42,927 nucleotides of DNA, from NCBI GenBank assembly GCA_017479285.1, contig JAFVCL010000044.1, positions 1-42,927 on the forward strand. Reading direction: 5' to 3'. A program made the translations under genes and the position numbers. Position 1 is the stretch's first letter; the number at the start of each line of letters is the position of its first letter. Under the pieces are notes generated by a model. That model did no database searches and was not told the origin of the DNA. It saw nothing but the letters and a program-made list of their open reading frames with translations. Positions 7,969-17,146 of the stretch are shown here, in pieces. Source of the stretch: Lachnospiraceae bacterium (lineage in GTDB: Bacteria; Bacillota; Clostridia; Lachnospirales; Lachnospiraceae).

Positions 7969-8838
7969 TTACAGAGTCTTCCCGGTAAGGAGCTCATATC
8001 CCTCATGGTAGATATCGATGGTCTTTTTAACAACATCCTCGGGAAGAGTCCAGTTATGCCCGTCGTGGCTCTTTAACCAGTCTCTTGCAAACTGCTTGTC
8101 GAATGAAGGCTGTGAATGTCCGGGCTCATATCCCTTTGCGGGCCAGAATCTTGAGCTGTCCGGTGTAAGCATCTCATCGCCGAGCACAATATTTCCGTTC
8201 TCATCAAGACCAAATTCAAACTTGGTGTCTGCGATAATGATTCCCTTTGTAAGGGCGTAGTCCGCACATTTTTTGTAAAGTGCTATGGTGTAGTCACGGA
8301 GCTTTGAGGCATATTCCTCTCCCTTTCCGGGGAAACGCTCCTCAAGGTACGCCACGCTCTGCTCGTAGGAGATATTCTCATCATGATAGCCTATCTCAGC
8401 CTTGGTCGAAGGAGTGTAGATGGGCTCGGGAAGCTTGTCGGATTCCTTTAAGCCCTCGGGAAGAGTTATGCCGCAAACAGTGCCGTTTTTCTGGTAGCTT
8501 GCCCAGCCGCTTCCTGTGATATATCCGCGGACAATGCACTCCACCGGCAGCATGGTAAGCTTTCTGCACATCATGCTCCTTCCTTCGAATTTCTCGTTTC
8601 TGAATTCCTCGGGCATATCCTTAACATCCACCGAAACCATATGGTTTGGAATGATATCGCTTGTCATATCAAACCAGAACTTCGACATCTGGGTAAGTAC
8701 CTTTCCCTTGTCGGTCACGGTGTTTCCAAGGATAACATCGAAACAGCTGATACGGTCTGTGGCAACAATGATAAGTGTGTCTCCGTTGTCATAGATCTCT
8801 CTTACCTTGCCTTCTTTGATGGGTTTTACTTCTTTCAT
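7969..8838 (-). CDS. purC: SAICAR synthetase
   Basis: 289 residues. It joins CAIR and aspartate with ATP to give SAICAR. The start (EVKPIKEGKVREIYD) is the standard nucleotide-binding strand of the family; LPVECIVRGYITGSGW at residues 97-112 and the later IIADTKFEFGLDENG are the two PurC signatures. The length places it in the longer class seen in yeast and many Clostridia. A TGGAGGATTCCC site precedes the ATG. The gap to the upstream unknown gene is only 30 bp with no terminator, so it is probably transcribed with the unknown four-gene block. Confidence 0.95.
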   Translation of the reverse strand: MKEVKPIKEGKVREIYDNGDTLIIVATDRISCFDVILGNTVTDKGKVLTQMSKFWFDMTSDIIPNHMVSVDVKDMPEEFRNEKFEGRSMMCRKLTMLPVECIVRGYITGSGWASYQKNGTVCGITLPEGLKESDKLPEPIYTPSTKAEIGYHDENISYEQSVAYLEERFPGKGEEYASKLRDYTIALYKKCADYALTKGIIIADTKFEFGLDENGNIVLGDEMLTPDSSRFWPAKGYEPGHSQPSFDKQFARDWLKSHDGHNWTLPEDVVKKTIDIYHEGYELLTGKTL

Positions 8839-8868
8839 TTTGGGAATCCTCCATAAAAATATATCAGG

Positions 8869-10023
8869 TTAATTGTTTTCCTTACTGTCGAGCAGCTCGA
8901 TTATCTCCCGGGCGTACTCCGGATAAAGTTTTGCGATATCCTCTATCTCCTGCTTGGCTTCCTCTGCAAGCTTCCTGTTATAATCCATCTGCTCGCGTAC
9001 CCGCTGCCTCCGGATAATAAGATCGTGTCTGATCTCCACCATCTCCCTCGGATCAATGAGTGCCTGCACCTGGCAGAGCCATCTGTCGGGATATTTAACT
9101 CTGTGAGCGGAGAGTGCGGACACCAGCTGCTTGCCGAAATATTCACTCTGGGCCTGTGCCTCGGTAAACTGCCTTCTCTCTTCCTTTTCAAGCTGGTATG
9201 CCTGCCAGAGCTTTGACAGCTTTTCCCCATTCTCGACATGATATTTGAGATAAAGAAATTCCAGCAGCTTCCTGTTGTTCACATACCTTATCTTGACCGT
9301 ATTCTGGAGCTGGATAAGCTTGTTCATCTCGTTTTGTATCCGCCCCTGTTCCTTCCCGGCCTCCATATACTTTATCGCGGTTACCGCACAGGCTATCGAG
9401 GCGATCGCCGTCGCGAGAAAATAGCCGATAAAAACCTCCAGCCCTGCAACAAACTGCAGGAATAAAAGTATTACCATACAGAAGATATATGCCGAGATAA
9501 AGATCATCACCATCCCTCTGTAGTTGTTCATATTCCTGTTATTCTCGGTCTTCCGGAACAGCCGCGCCTGTCTCTCCCCGTCAAGCCGTCTTAAATCCTT
9601 CTTTACGGCGACTGCGTATTTTTCCGCCTCGCGTATTTTTTGTATTCCCTCCTCTACCTCATGCTCGCGCTTCTTCAGTGTATAATACTCGATATCCGTC
9701 ATGCGGCTTTTGCGCTCGCGGTATTTTTGCATCTCCGCGGAATATGTGGTAAGCGAGGTGGCAATGCCTGCAAGCTCTGCCTTCTTACCGTCGGGCAGCT
9801 CATCTATCTCATCCACATCCGTCAGATAATCTGTTACAAGCTGGTACTCCCCGGCAAGGAGCTCCACCTCCCTCGAGGACTCCTCCATCTGGTCGAGGCA
9901 GTCCATAAAGTACCGGCTTCTCTCCTGTGGGTCGGAAAGATCTACCTTGTCCCTCCCGGCGATGTCCGGTTCCTTTTCACCGTCTTTTGAAAAAAAAGAA
10001 ATGATCTTTTTAAAAATATTCAT
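8869..10023 (-). CDS. Membrane coiled-coil protein of unknown function
   Basis: 384 residues, not recognised. Residues 35-160 are rich in Glu, Lys, Arg and Leu and probably form a coiled coil. Two membrane segments follow (about 170-190, MVMIFISAYIFCMVILLFLQF, and 194-216), joined by a very short turn. A second long charged helix region runs from 220 to 380. With a hairpin of two membrane passes both arms would be on the same side, most likely the cytoplasm. Its ATG overlaps the stop of the TPR-like gene by 4 bp. It is the last of the four-gene block; it may anchor the other three products to the membrane (inference). Confidence 0.75.
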   Translation of the reverse strand: MNIFKKIISFFSKDGEKEPDIAGRDKVDLSDPQERSRYFMDCLDQMEESSREVELLAGEYQLVTDYLTDVDEIDELPDGKKAELAGIATSLTTYSAEMQKYRERKSRMTDIEYYTLKKREHEVEEGIQKIREAEKYAVAVKKDLRRLDGERQARLFRKTENNRNMNNYRGMVMIFISAYIFCMVILLFLQFVAGLEVFIGYFLATAIASIACAVTAIKYMEAGKEQGRIQNEMNKLIQLQNTVKIRYVNNRKLLEFLYLKYHVENGEKLSKLWQAYQLEKEERRQFTEAQAQSEYFGKQLVSALSAHRVKYPDRWLCQVQALIDPREMVEIRHDLIIRRQRVREQMDYNRKLAEEAKQEIEDIAKLYPEYAREIIELLDSKENN

Positions 10024-10877
10024 ACGCTCACATTTTCTCTGTAGCCATCCTTAAGACCCTTGAGGATCCTGTCGTTTTCGGCATAATACTTATATGCATC
10101 GCCCGAATCCCTCATCTGCCTTCTAAGCTTTAAGGAATGTGTCTCAGCTCTCGATTCCCATTCGGCATTCAGCTTCTCCATGGTCTTCTCAAGCTTTAAT
10201 GTATCTTCATAACCGTCGGTCAGACCCGCGGCAAAGGATATGTATCCGTTCTCATCGAGCCCCATCCTCTTCGCGGCAATAAAGGCAAGATAGTGCTCCC
10301 TCTCTCTGTCGAGCCTGTATGCCTCCTCAAAGCAGTCCGCCGCCCTCTCGTAAAGCATAAGTCCCGTATAGGCCACCCCGAGATTGTGATGTATGGCCGA
10401 GAGCACATTTATGCCCGGAAGTATGGAGGTTCCGTTCTCACTGACATAATTCCATTTTTCTATAAGAGAATGATACCCTCTTACCGCAGAGACATATTTT
10501 TTCTTGCTGACAAGATAGTCTATCTGTCTCTTATGGCGCTCTATTGCCGAAAGTCCCGCGCCCCTCTTTAATATTTTCCTCACGGAATCTATGTAATACA
10601 TATCCTGAAGGCCGGCGTATTCCATGATAAGGCATACAAAGGTACTAAGTGAACCCTGGCGCTGGATTATCGCATACATCTGCTGTGCCAGTTCGGTAAG
10701 CCCGAGTTCCTTATCCACCCACTCCGCAAGATTTCTCGTCATAATGGTCTGGTCGATAAGTACGGCATTCTCCCCCAAAAGATAGCAGAGCTCCTCGATA
10801 CAGTATACCGGTGTTTCAAGTCCGGGTATCATATATGGATTTGTCGCATATTTTCCGATACTGATACTGATCCGCAT
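10020..10877 (-). CDS. TPR-like helical protein of unknown function
   Basis: 285 residues, not recognised as a named family. Residues 115-205 look like tetratricopeptide-type helix pairs: LVSKKKYVSAVRGYHSLIEKW and then HHNLGVAYTGLMLYERAADCFEEAYRLDRE, the second with the usual A/G and small-residue spacing. The first 110 residues (starting MRISISIGKYATNPYMIPG) are a separate part, and the C-terminal 70 are charged helix with LRRQMRDSGDAYKYYAENDRILKG. No signal peptide. The spacing to the ATPase-like gene is 18 bp, and it overlaps the membrane protein gene by 4 bp. A scaffold role is likely from the repeats. Confidence 0.75.
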   Translation of the reverse strand: MRISISIGKYATNPYMIPGLETPVYCIEELCYLLGENAVLIDQTIMTRNLAEWVDKELGLTELAQQMYAIIQRQGSLSTFVCLIMEYAGLQDMYYIDSVRKILKRGAGLSAIERHKRQIDYLVSKKKYVSAVRGYHSLIEKWNYVSENGTSILPGINVLSAIHHNLGVAYTGLMLYERAADCFEEAYRLDREREHYLAFIAAKRMGLDENGYISFAAGLTDGYEDTLKLEKTMEKLNAEWESRAETHSLKLRRQMRDSGDAYKYYAENDRILKGLKDGYRENVSV

Positions 10878-10895
10878 AAAACCAAAAACGCCCGA

Positions 10896-12182
10896 TTAAA
10901 TCGGTATCTCCTCTCTCCAGTTCCTTGTCCCGGGGGATCTGAATGCCCCAAGACCAAGATCCTCTATCTCAACAATAAGTTTTTTTTCACTTTCCATATA
11001 CAGTCTGCATCTCATTCTCGAAAGCTTTCCGGAGAAATCATCGAGGGTTATCCTTGCGATGTGATCCCCTCCCCCGACCAGGGAGCGGATGATGAATTCA
11101 ACATAATCGCCGTCCTGCAGATAAAAATCAAATGTATTCTCCGCGTCATACCAGCTCACGCCGGCGTCCAGCAGCGCAAAGTAAACCTCATCGTTCTGCC
11201 TAAGGATATTCATCCCTATATTGGCAGTCAGTTTATCATTTCCAAGGAATATGTTTTTCTTCTGGACGGATTCCCCCGCAAGACGGTCCAAAAGACCGTA
11301 GCAGGCGCCCTTGCTGTACAGATTGCTTCCCTGGAATACCCTGTACTTTCCGCAGAGATATTTTTTTGACTCGTTCATCCATGAGTCGTCAAAGCCCTCT
11401 CCCTGGAGAAACACGCTTACGGTGCTTTCCGATTCACAGATTTCCCTTGCTATATTAAGAAACGCTTTGTCCTGCTGGATGCTCTCATAGTCCTTGTCGG
11501 TAACATTCGATCTTCCTCCCGCAGACATGGGGAAATGCTTCTCGTCCATATAGACCACGACCGGAACCGTTCCGAAATTGGATTCCATCCTGTAGGAAGT
11601 GATTTCCCCGTTTTCGTATTCAAAGAGCAGACTGCCGTTTCTCCAGAGCTCCTCGGGCATATTTGTCATGAAATGATAATAGCTCTCCATATGGCTCTGG
11701 AAAAAAATCTTTTCCGTCTTAAGCTTAAGCAGGGCGACAGCTTCCTTCAAAACCCCGATATTCTCATAGCTCAGGTTATCGGATGTTAAGAGCACGCCTT
11801 CTATCTTGTCCGAAAAAACAGCGGTGACAAGGGACAGACACCTCTTGATGAAAAGAGCAAGGAGTGATACGGGCTGGTATGCCACATTGTCAACCAGGAC
11901 AGGTGTCCCCTTCCCCGCAAGGGTTAAAAGGTGATCCACCAGTATTCCGCCCTCTTCACCTGAATACCTTAAAGCATCCTCCCCGTAGAACCATTGGTTA
12001 ACACCCTCTCTCTTGCAGAGAGCTGTCGGAATGTTAAATCTCTCCTCGCCCGTAATGAGGGAAACGGTCTCAACACTCTTCCCGTCCTGTGAGTAGCTTA
12101 TCTGACTGTAGTTGTCACCCAGATTGAATCCGATATAAACTTTGTTATTCATGCCGGACATAAAACCGGGCAGCTTGATCAT
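10896..12182 (-). CDS. Hsp70/actin-like ATPase homologue (DUF5716-like)
   Basis: 428 residues. The N-terminus KVYIGFNLGDNYSQISYS (residues 14-31) has the shape of the phosphate-1 loop of the actin/Hsp70 superfamily (normally IGIDLGTTYS). IEGVLLTSDNLS, followed by a helix that carries a locally conserved L-rich stretch, fits the second half of subdomain IA. A family resemblance to DUF5716 is from memory. The catalytic Asp of phosphate-1 is replaced by Asn (F-N-L-G), so hydrolysis may be weak or lost. The C-terminal third (from about 320) is beta-rich (YFALLDAGVSWYDAENTF) and could be a substrate-binding part. AAGGGGAAAAT precedes the ATG; the gap to the giant gene upstream is 9 bp. Confidence 0.7.
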   Translation of the reverse strand: MIKLPGFMSGMNNKVYIGFNLGDNYSQISYSQDGKSVETVSLITGEERFNIPTALCKREGVNQWFYGEDALRYSGEEGGILVDHLLTLAGKGTPVLVDNVAYQPVSLLALFIKRCLSLVTAVFSDKIEGVLLTSDNLSYENIGVLKEAVALLKLKTEKIFFQSHMESYYHFMTNMPEELWRNGSLLFEYENGEITSYRMESNFGTVPVVVYMDEKHFPMSAGGRSNVTDKDYESIQQDKAFLNIAREICESESTVSVFLQGEGFDDSWMNESKKYLCGKYRVFQGSNLYSKGACYGLLDRLAGESVQKKNIFLGNDKLTANIGMNILRQNDEVYFALLDAGVSWYDAENTFDFYLQDGDYVEFIIRSLVGGGDHIARITLDDFSGKLSRMRCRLYMESEKKLIVEIEDLGLGAFRSPGTRNWREEIPI

Positions 12183-12191
12183 ATTTTCCCC

Positions 12192-15100
12192 TTACATCAG
12201 CCTGAACAGTTCACCGTTCATAAATTCACGCCTGTTGTACTCTTCGTAGAGATCGTCAAAGCGTGCATAATCCTTTGTTGTATTGCTGATCAGCATATCA
12301 TTTATCAGCGTATACTTTCCTCCGCTTCCACCGGCTCCGGTATCATTGCAGGATACCTGTCCGTTATCGGAAAGCGAAGCCTCGTTTTCACTCTCCTCGG
12401 TAATGTAGTATTGTAGCTTCTCGCCGAAAAACAGTGTGAAATCCTTGAAGCAGATACCGCCGCAGACCTCACGCATATTTTCTGAGGCATAATCAAAGTT
12501 TTCACTTTCATCACCGGTTATCATGTAATGGATCTTGGCTATCTTTCCCTTTGTAACCTTATAATCGACTATTGTTCTGTCCTCTATCTCTCCGAGAATA
12601 AGCCTGCAGGCTTTCTGCCTCTCTTCACTTCCGAATACCCCCATCTTAAGATACTCTTTGAAGAACCCGAGATAGACCCTGTCATCTACCTCATCCCCAA
12701 GGAATTTTAATACCAGCTCCTCGGACAGCTCGTCCATTTTTCCGGTGTTTTCGGAATAATACTTAAGAAAAGCCAGTTTTGAAGCTACGGGCACTTCATC
12801 ACCCGTTTTGTAAAGATCCTTTATATTCTCGATAACGCATTCGTCACGCACTCCCATTCCGACCAGATATCTGAATGAGCCCTGCGCAAGCACGGCCTTT
12901 GCGATATCGGTTCCGAAATTTTCCTCAAAACACTCTTTTGCAATATGGTTTATCTCCGGCAGATATGCATCCGTGAAGATATGCCTGAGCATGATGCGCC
13001 TGTCGATCACATTCCTCGGAAGACCATATTCCTTTAACGCCTTCCATATCTCTACCATGTCTCTTGAGAGACCGTCATAGTAGTATCCCAGATAATCCGT
13101 TATAAGAGACCCTGCGTTTCCGAGGGCAAAAACATAGATGCCCGCTCCCACAAGCCCTCTGTCATATTCTTCGGAAAACCTTTTATCCCCATCCTTCCCG
13201 GAGGGCTTAAGGATTTTCTCGAGAAATCTCTTAACGCTTGCGACTCTGGCGAAATAAGGTCCGTATTTCGTAAGCCATGCCCTCGCGATATCCTCGTGAC
13301 CGAACTTCAATAAAAGCGGGAAGATAAGTCCCCTCTGGTTGGATGTAAGGGAGTCGGTATCGAGCATTTTCAAGGTTCTCTCAAAGGCTGCGGCATCATC
13401 CTTTATGCTGTAGTGCTCGAGAGCCAGAGCAAGCTTCTGCTGTCTTTCCTCCTTGCTTACAAGCTCCGATTCGGCAAGATTCATGATCCTCAAGATATTC
13501 GCGGAGGTGACGGTTACGGTTGTCTCCCCCGTACCTACGAGGTAAAAATTCAGTCTCTCGTTATCCCATACAAGTTCACTGACTGACGGCAGATAAGCGG
13601 ACACAGCCATCAGCTCCCGTGAATCCGCCTTTACGGATTCGATATACCGGTTGCCGGAGTTATCCTCAAATACGATTATATTGCCGCTTCCGTACACGCT
13701 TATGGCACCGGCTCCGTTTTTAAGCTTATATTCAAAGGGTCTGCTGAAGCCCTTCTGGTAAACATATACCTTTTCGCACTCCTTCTTTTCACAGACCACC
13801 CATCTTGAAAAAATAAGGTCGGCCATTCCGAGTGCCTGCTGTCTGCTGAGCATCGAAGGATCAAGCACCTCCGAATAGATGACCGCAAGATGCCTGCTGA
13901 TGTTTCCCTCTGCGATCTGCGCATTTGCGAAAAACTCCATATTCTGAAGATTGCCTTCATAGAGTTCCCTGTACTGCTCCTTATGCGTGATTATGTAGTA
14001 ATAAAAGTACGCCAGCTGCTCACTTGCAAGGTTATTCTTATACCCAAAATACATGAGCACCACAAGAGGAATGTCCTCCTCCGCCTCGAGATCGAGAGAC
14101 TGTATGAAATACTCAAAAAGCTTTGTCAGCTTTATCTCCTTCTCTATAGCCTTGCTGTACCATGCATTTGCCTTATGATCCGTCCTGTTGTTTATGATAA
14201 GCTGCGAGCATATCTCCTGAAGGATCCGGTTGTCACCGTACTTTTCATAGAGAAGCTCCATGGTATTCAGATATACATATCCCAAGTCTTTACTGCGCTT
14301 GGGCAGCTGAAGTATGTATTCGAGGCATCTTTGGTTTATAACGCCAAGCTTTGCCCCAAAGTGAAGCGTCTGGATAAGAAAATCATCCATCTGCTTTGCT
14401 GTGGAGGGGTTCTCGTTTATGATCTTTACTCCCTCGTAATAGATCACACCGCTGCGTCCTCCCGACTCATACAGGCGTTCAAGCACATCCCATCTCGTAT
14501 ATGTATTGGCATTGTAGGTCGTCGGAAGAGACAGTGTTATTATCGCGATCTGCCAGTCCTCGGGAAGCTTACGGTAGATCGCTTCAATCTTTCCCACAGC
14601 GGTTTTGGTAAATTCCTTGTCCTGCTTTACCATCGAAGCTATAAGCCAATGATATGCATACGCCTCAAGCAGTCTGTGCCCTTTAAGCTTGCCCGCTTTT
14701 TCGTCATGCTCTATCATTTCCGCGGCCTGGTCCACCAGCCAGCTTGCCTCGTTTGCCCGTCCCTCCAGCACAAGGAGCCTTGCCTTGAAAAGTCTCGCAT
14801 AAAGAGCGATTCCCGAAAAAGCTCCCAGCTGTTCCACATTGGCTCCGGTCCTGTCAAACCACTCTTTATCCTCCATAAGTCCGAGCCCATGGTAGATATA
14901 GTCCCTTGTCAGCTTTTCCAGAAGGACGGTCTGGGATCTCCGGGCTTTGCTTACGATATTCTCGCTCCTGCCCCTGACCACGACCGGTATCTCAAGTCTT
15001 GTGAAATTGTTTCTTAAGACTATCTTGCCCTCGCGGCGCCCTCTCGAACATTTTTCCGTATCTATAAAAATCTTTATCGTGCAGACATTCCCGACAAAAT

Positions 15101-15848
15101 CCGCCTCTGTCAGAGTCTCTCTTCTGGTAAGTATAAAATCTCCCTGTATCTCGATATCAATATCGGTATATCCCCATCCGTTGCGGAGTATCTCAAGCTC
15201 TCTCTCCGCAAGCTGCTCGGAAAACTCCACACCTATAAGACCTACCTCAAAAACCTTTTTGTCGTAGTAAAGTTCTACGCCCTTTTTCTTTCCGGTACAG
15301 AGAAGAAATTCCTCAAGGTTCTGGAGATTACCCTTGTTTGCGGAAAGAGCGTAATAGATACCTTTATATTTTTCGTCCGTTCCGCTTAAAATTCCTGGGA
15401 ATTCAGGGGAATAAAACATCTCGGCAGCTTCGTTCCAGCTGCTTCTCGCAAGATTAGCAAAATTGTAAAGATCCCTTATGGGGCCGAGAGAAGAATCAAG
15501 ACTTCCCTGCTCTATTCTGACCACAAAGGGTATCGTGTACTCCCCGTGGTCGCTTATGATCCCGAAATTCCCCCGGACCTCATCTCCCGGCTTGCAAAGA
15601 TCGCCATGAAAGAAATATGTGATCTCGGTTTCCTTTCCGGTTATATCCGGGGTAAGTATCTCCATTCTCATATCCGTGGAAATAACTCTTCCCTCAAAGG
15701 CACTGCCGTCATCGGTAAATACCTTAAAGGTCCCCTCGTAATCGCAATCGGAGGATACACCTATATCCACCTTTGCCACAGAAAACTGAAGCGAACCGGT
15801 TATCTGTATGTAGTTTCCCTCTAAAATCCTGCCGATGATATCGCGCAT
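12192..15848 (-). CDS. Giant beta-sandwich/solenoid protein (DUF5717-like)
   Basis: 1218 residues, the largest uncharacterised gene here. Residues 1-115 and about 195-300 look like two Ig/BACON-like beta-sandwich domains (alternating strands ending in YTIPFVVRIEQG and LEIPVVVRGRS). From about 310 to 700 the sequence is helical and solenoid-like (HRLLEAYAYHWLIASM, repeated LYxKAxE-like helices). A beta-rich insert is near 720-800 (ISVYGSGNIIVFEDNSGNRY), and the C-terminal third is again helical. No signal peptide or membrane segment was seen, so it is probably cytoplasmic. It is first in the block, behind its own promoter (15905-15933). The resemblance to DUF5717 is from memory; no function is known to me. 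Confidence 0.75.
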   Translation of the reverse strand: MRDIIGRILEGNYIQITGSLQFSVAKVDIGVSSDCDYEGTFKVFTDDGSAFEGRVISTDMRMEILTPDITGKETEITYFFHGDLCKPGDEVRGNFGIISDHGEYTIPFVVRIEQGSLDSSLGPIRDLYNFANLARSSWNEAAEMFYSPEFPGILSGTDEKYKGIYYALSANKGNLQNLEEFLLCTGKKKGVELYYDKKVFEVGLIGVEFSEQLAERELEILRNGWGYTDIDIEIQGDFILTRRETLTEADFVGNVCTIKIFIDTEKCSRGRREGKIVLRNNFTRLEIPVVVRGRSENIVSKARRSQTVLLEKLTRDYIYHGLGLMEDKEWFDRTGANVEQLGAFSGIALYARLFKARLLVLEGRANEASWLVDQAAEMIEHDEKAGKLKGHRLLEAYAYHWLIASMVKQDKEFTKTAVGKIEAIYRKLPEDWQIAIITLSLPTTYNANTYTRWDVLERLYESGGRSGVIYYEGVKIINENPSTAKQMDDFLIQTLHFGAKLGVINQRCLEYILQLPKRSKDLGYVYLNTMELLYEKYGDNRILQEICSQLIINNRTDHKANAWYSKAIEKEIKLTKLFEYFIQSLDLEAEEDIPLVVLMYFGYKNNLASEQLAYFYYYIITHKEQYRELYEGNLQNMEFFANAQIAEGNISRHLAVIYSEVLDPSMLSRQQALGMADLIFSRWVVCEKKECEKVYVYQKGFSRPFEYKLKNGAGAISVYGSGNIIVFEDNSGNRYIESVKADSRELMAVSAYLPSVSELVWDNERLNFYLVGTGETTVTVTSANILRIMNLAESELVSKEERQQKLALALEHYSIKDDAAAFERTLKMLDTDSLTSNQRGLIFPLLLKFGHEDIARAWLTKYGPYFARVASVKRFLEKILKPSGKDGDKRFSEEYDRGLVGAGIYVFALGNAGSLITDYLGYYYDGLSRDMVEIWKALKEYGLPRNVIDRRIMLRHIFTDAYLPEINHIAKECFEENFGTDIAKAVLAQGSFRYLVGMGVRDECVIENIKDLYKTGDEVPVASKLAFLKYYSENTGKMDELSEELVLKFLGDEVDDRVYLGFFKEYLKMGVFGSEERQKACRLILGEIEDRTIVDYKVTKGKIAKIHYMITGDESENFDYASENMREVCGGICFKDFTLFFGEKLQYYITEESENEASLSDNGQVSCNDTGAGGSGGKYTLINDMLISNTTKDYARFDDLYEEYNRREFMNGELFRLM

Positions 15849-15904
15849 TTACCAAAACCTGCCGGAAATATTAGCGCGTGCGAAAACGCACTTACGCAAC
15901 CTAC

Positions 15905-15933
15905 ATTATAGCAAAATAAAAGAGTACAGGCAA
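15905..15933 (-). promoter_or_regulatory. Promoter of the unknown four-gene block
   Basis: On the minus strand: -35 TTGCCT (15928-15933), 17-bp spacer, extended -10 TGCTATAAT (TATAAT at 15905-15910). It overlaps the 3' arm and T-tract of the ilvE terminator. The leader of about 50 nt contains a small GTGCG/CGCAC hairpin ahead of the start at 15848, and the ribosome binding site is weak. Confidence 0.75.
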
Positions 15934-15957
15934 TGTATTTTGTACCTGCCCGTACTC
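15913..15957 (-). terminator. Terminator after ilvE
   Basis: On the minus strand a 10-bp stem GAGTACGGGC / GCCTGTACTC (one G-U pair) with a 16-nt loop is followed by TTTTATTTT. It separates ilvE from the four-gene block and shares sequence with that block's promoter. Confidence 0.8.
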
Positions 15958-16012
15958 ATATTTTTAATGCTGTTTTATTGTTTTTACTTTATTGTTTTTT
16001 ACTTTATTATTT

Positions 16013-17038
16013 TTACTCTATCACATGAATCCAGCCCTTAGGTGCCTCGATACGCCCCATCTGGATTCCGGTAAGGGTCTCATATAGCTTTTTGGTTACA
16101 GGTCCCATCTCGGTCATGCCGCTGGGAAGGCAGATTTCCCTGCCATGGTCAACGATCTTTCCAACAGGGGAGATAACTGCTGCGGTTCCGCAAAGTCCGG
16201 CCTCGGCAAAATCCTTAACCTCATCAAAGTAAACTTCTCTCTCCTCAACCTTAAGTCCGAGATATTCCTTTGCAACATATACAAGGCTTCTTCTCGTGAT
16301 CGAGGGAAGGATACTGTCAGACTTGGGGGTAACAACGCCGCCGTCCTTTGTTACGAAAAGGAAGTTCGCTCCGCCTGTCTCCTCTACCTTGGTCCTTGTT
16401 CCGGGATCGAGGTACATATTCTCATCGAAGCCCTCCTCATGGGCGGTAACTATCGCGTGAAGGCTCATGGCATAGTTGAGTCCGGCCTTGATATGTCCGG
16501 TTCCGTGAGGTGCCGCACGGTCAAAATCACTGACCTTTATCGTAAGGGGCTTGGCACCGCCCTTAAAGTACGGTCCTACGGGTGTAGTGAATATTCTGAA
16601 CATATACTCATTTGCAGGCTTAACTCCGATTACGGGGTTTGTACCCATCATATATGGTCTGATGTAAAGTGTTGCGCCGCTTCCGTAAGGAGGAACCACA
16701 TTCTCATTGGCCTTAACCACCTTAGTCACAGCCTCTACAAATCTTCCCTCGGGAAGAGTAGGCATCTCAAGGCGTGCAGCAGACTGATTAAGTCTCTCCG
16801 CATTAAGGTCGGGGCGGAAGGTCACGATATGTCCGTCCTCGGTCGTGTAAGCCTTCAAGCCTTCGAATACGGTCTGGGCATACTGAAAAACTCCTGCACA
16901 CTCGTTGAGAGTAATATTTGCATCCTCGGTAATTTTACCCTCATCCCATGCTCCGTCCGCGTATATGGATACATAGCGGTAATCTGTGGGAACATAGCCA
17001 AATCCGAGATTACTCCAGTCGATGTTCTTCTTTTCCAC
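16013..17038 (-). CDS. ilvE: Branched-chain amino-acid aminotransferase
   Basis: 341 residues, class IV PLP aminotransferase. It transfers the amino group from glutamate to the 2-oxo acids of valine, leucine and isoleucine. The PLP lysine is K184 in GHIKAGLNYA; the EETGGANFLFV segment and RSLVYVAKEYLG are typical of this class, and the length fits the longer (BCAT2-like) form. The start codon is GTG, with AAGGA eight nt upstream. It is monocistronic: it has its own promoter (17090-17118) and terminator (15913-15957). Confidence 0.93.
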   Translation of the reverse strand: MEKKNIDWSNLGFGYVPTDYRYVSIYADGAWDEGKITEDANITLNECAGVFQYAQTVFEGLKAYTTEDGHIVTFRPDLNAERLNQSAARLEMPTLPEGRFVEAVTKVVKANENVVPPYGSGATLYIRPYMMGTNPVIGVKPANEYMFRIFTTPVGPYFKGGAKPLTIKVSDFDRAAPHGTGHIKAGLNYAMSLHAIVTAHEEGFDENMYLDPGTRTKVEETGGANFLFVTKDGGVVTPKSDSILPSITRRSLVYVAKEYLGLKVEEREVYFDEVKDFAEAGLCGTAAVISPVGKIVDHGREICLPSGMTEMGPVTKKLYETLTGIQMGRIEAPKGWIHVIE

Positions 17039-17089
17039 TTTAATCGTCCTTCTTTCTTATATATCTAACGGGAACTGCCCCGCAAAACA

Positions 17090-17118
17090 ATTATCCACCT
17101 CTCGTTAAAAAAAGTCAA
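17090..17118 (-). promoter_or_regulatory. Promoter of ilvE
   Basis: On the minus strand: -35 TTGACT (17113-17118), 17-bp spacer, -10 GATAAT (17090-17095). Only about 45 nt separate the likely start site from the GTG start codon, so there is no room for a T-box leader. Confidence 0.8.
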
Positions 17119-17146
17119 TAAACTGATTTTAGCCTGTTTTAAGGGT

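Noticed and set aside
13890-15017. Long plus-strand open frame (375 codons) inside the giant gene
   Set aside because: It is antisense to a well-supported gene, has a low-complexity, cysteine-rich composition and no ribosome site.
17039-17089. T-box leader before ilvE
   Set aside because: The promoter leaves only about 45 nt before the start codon, too short for specifier and antiterminator.
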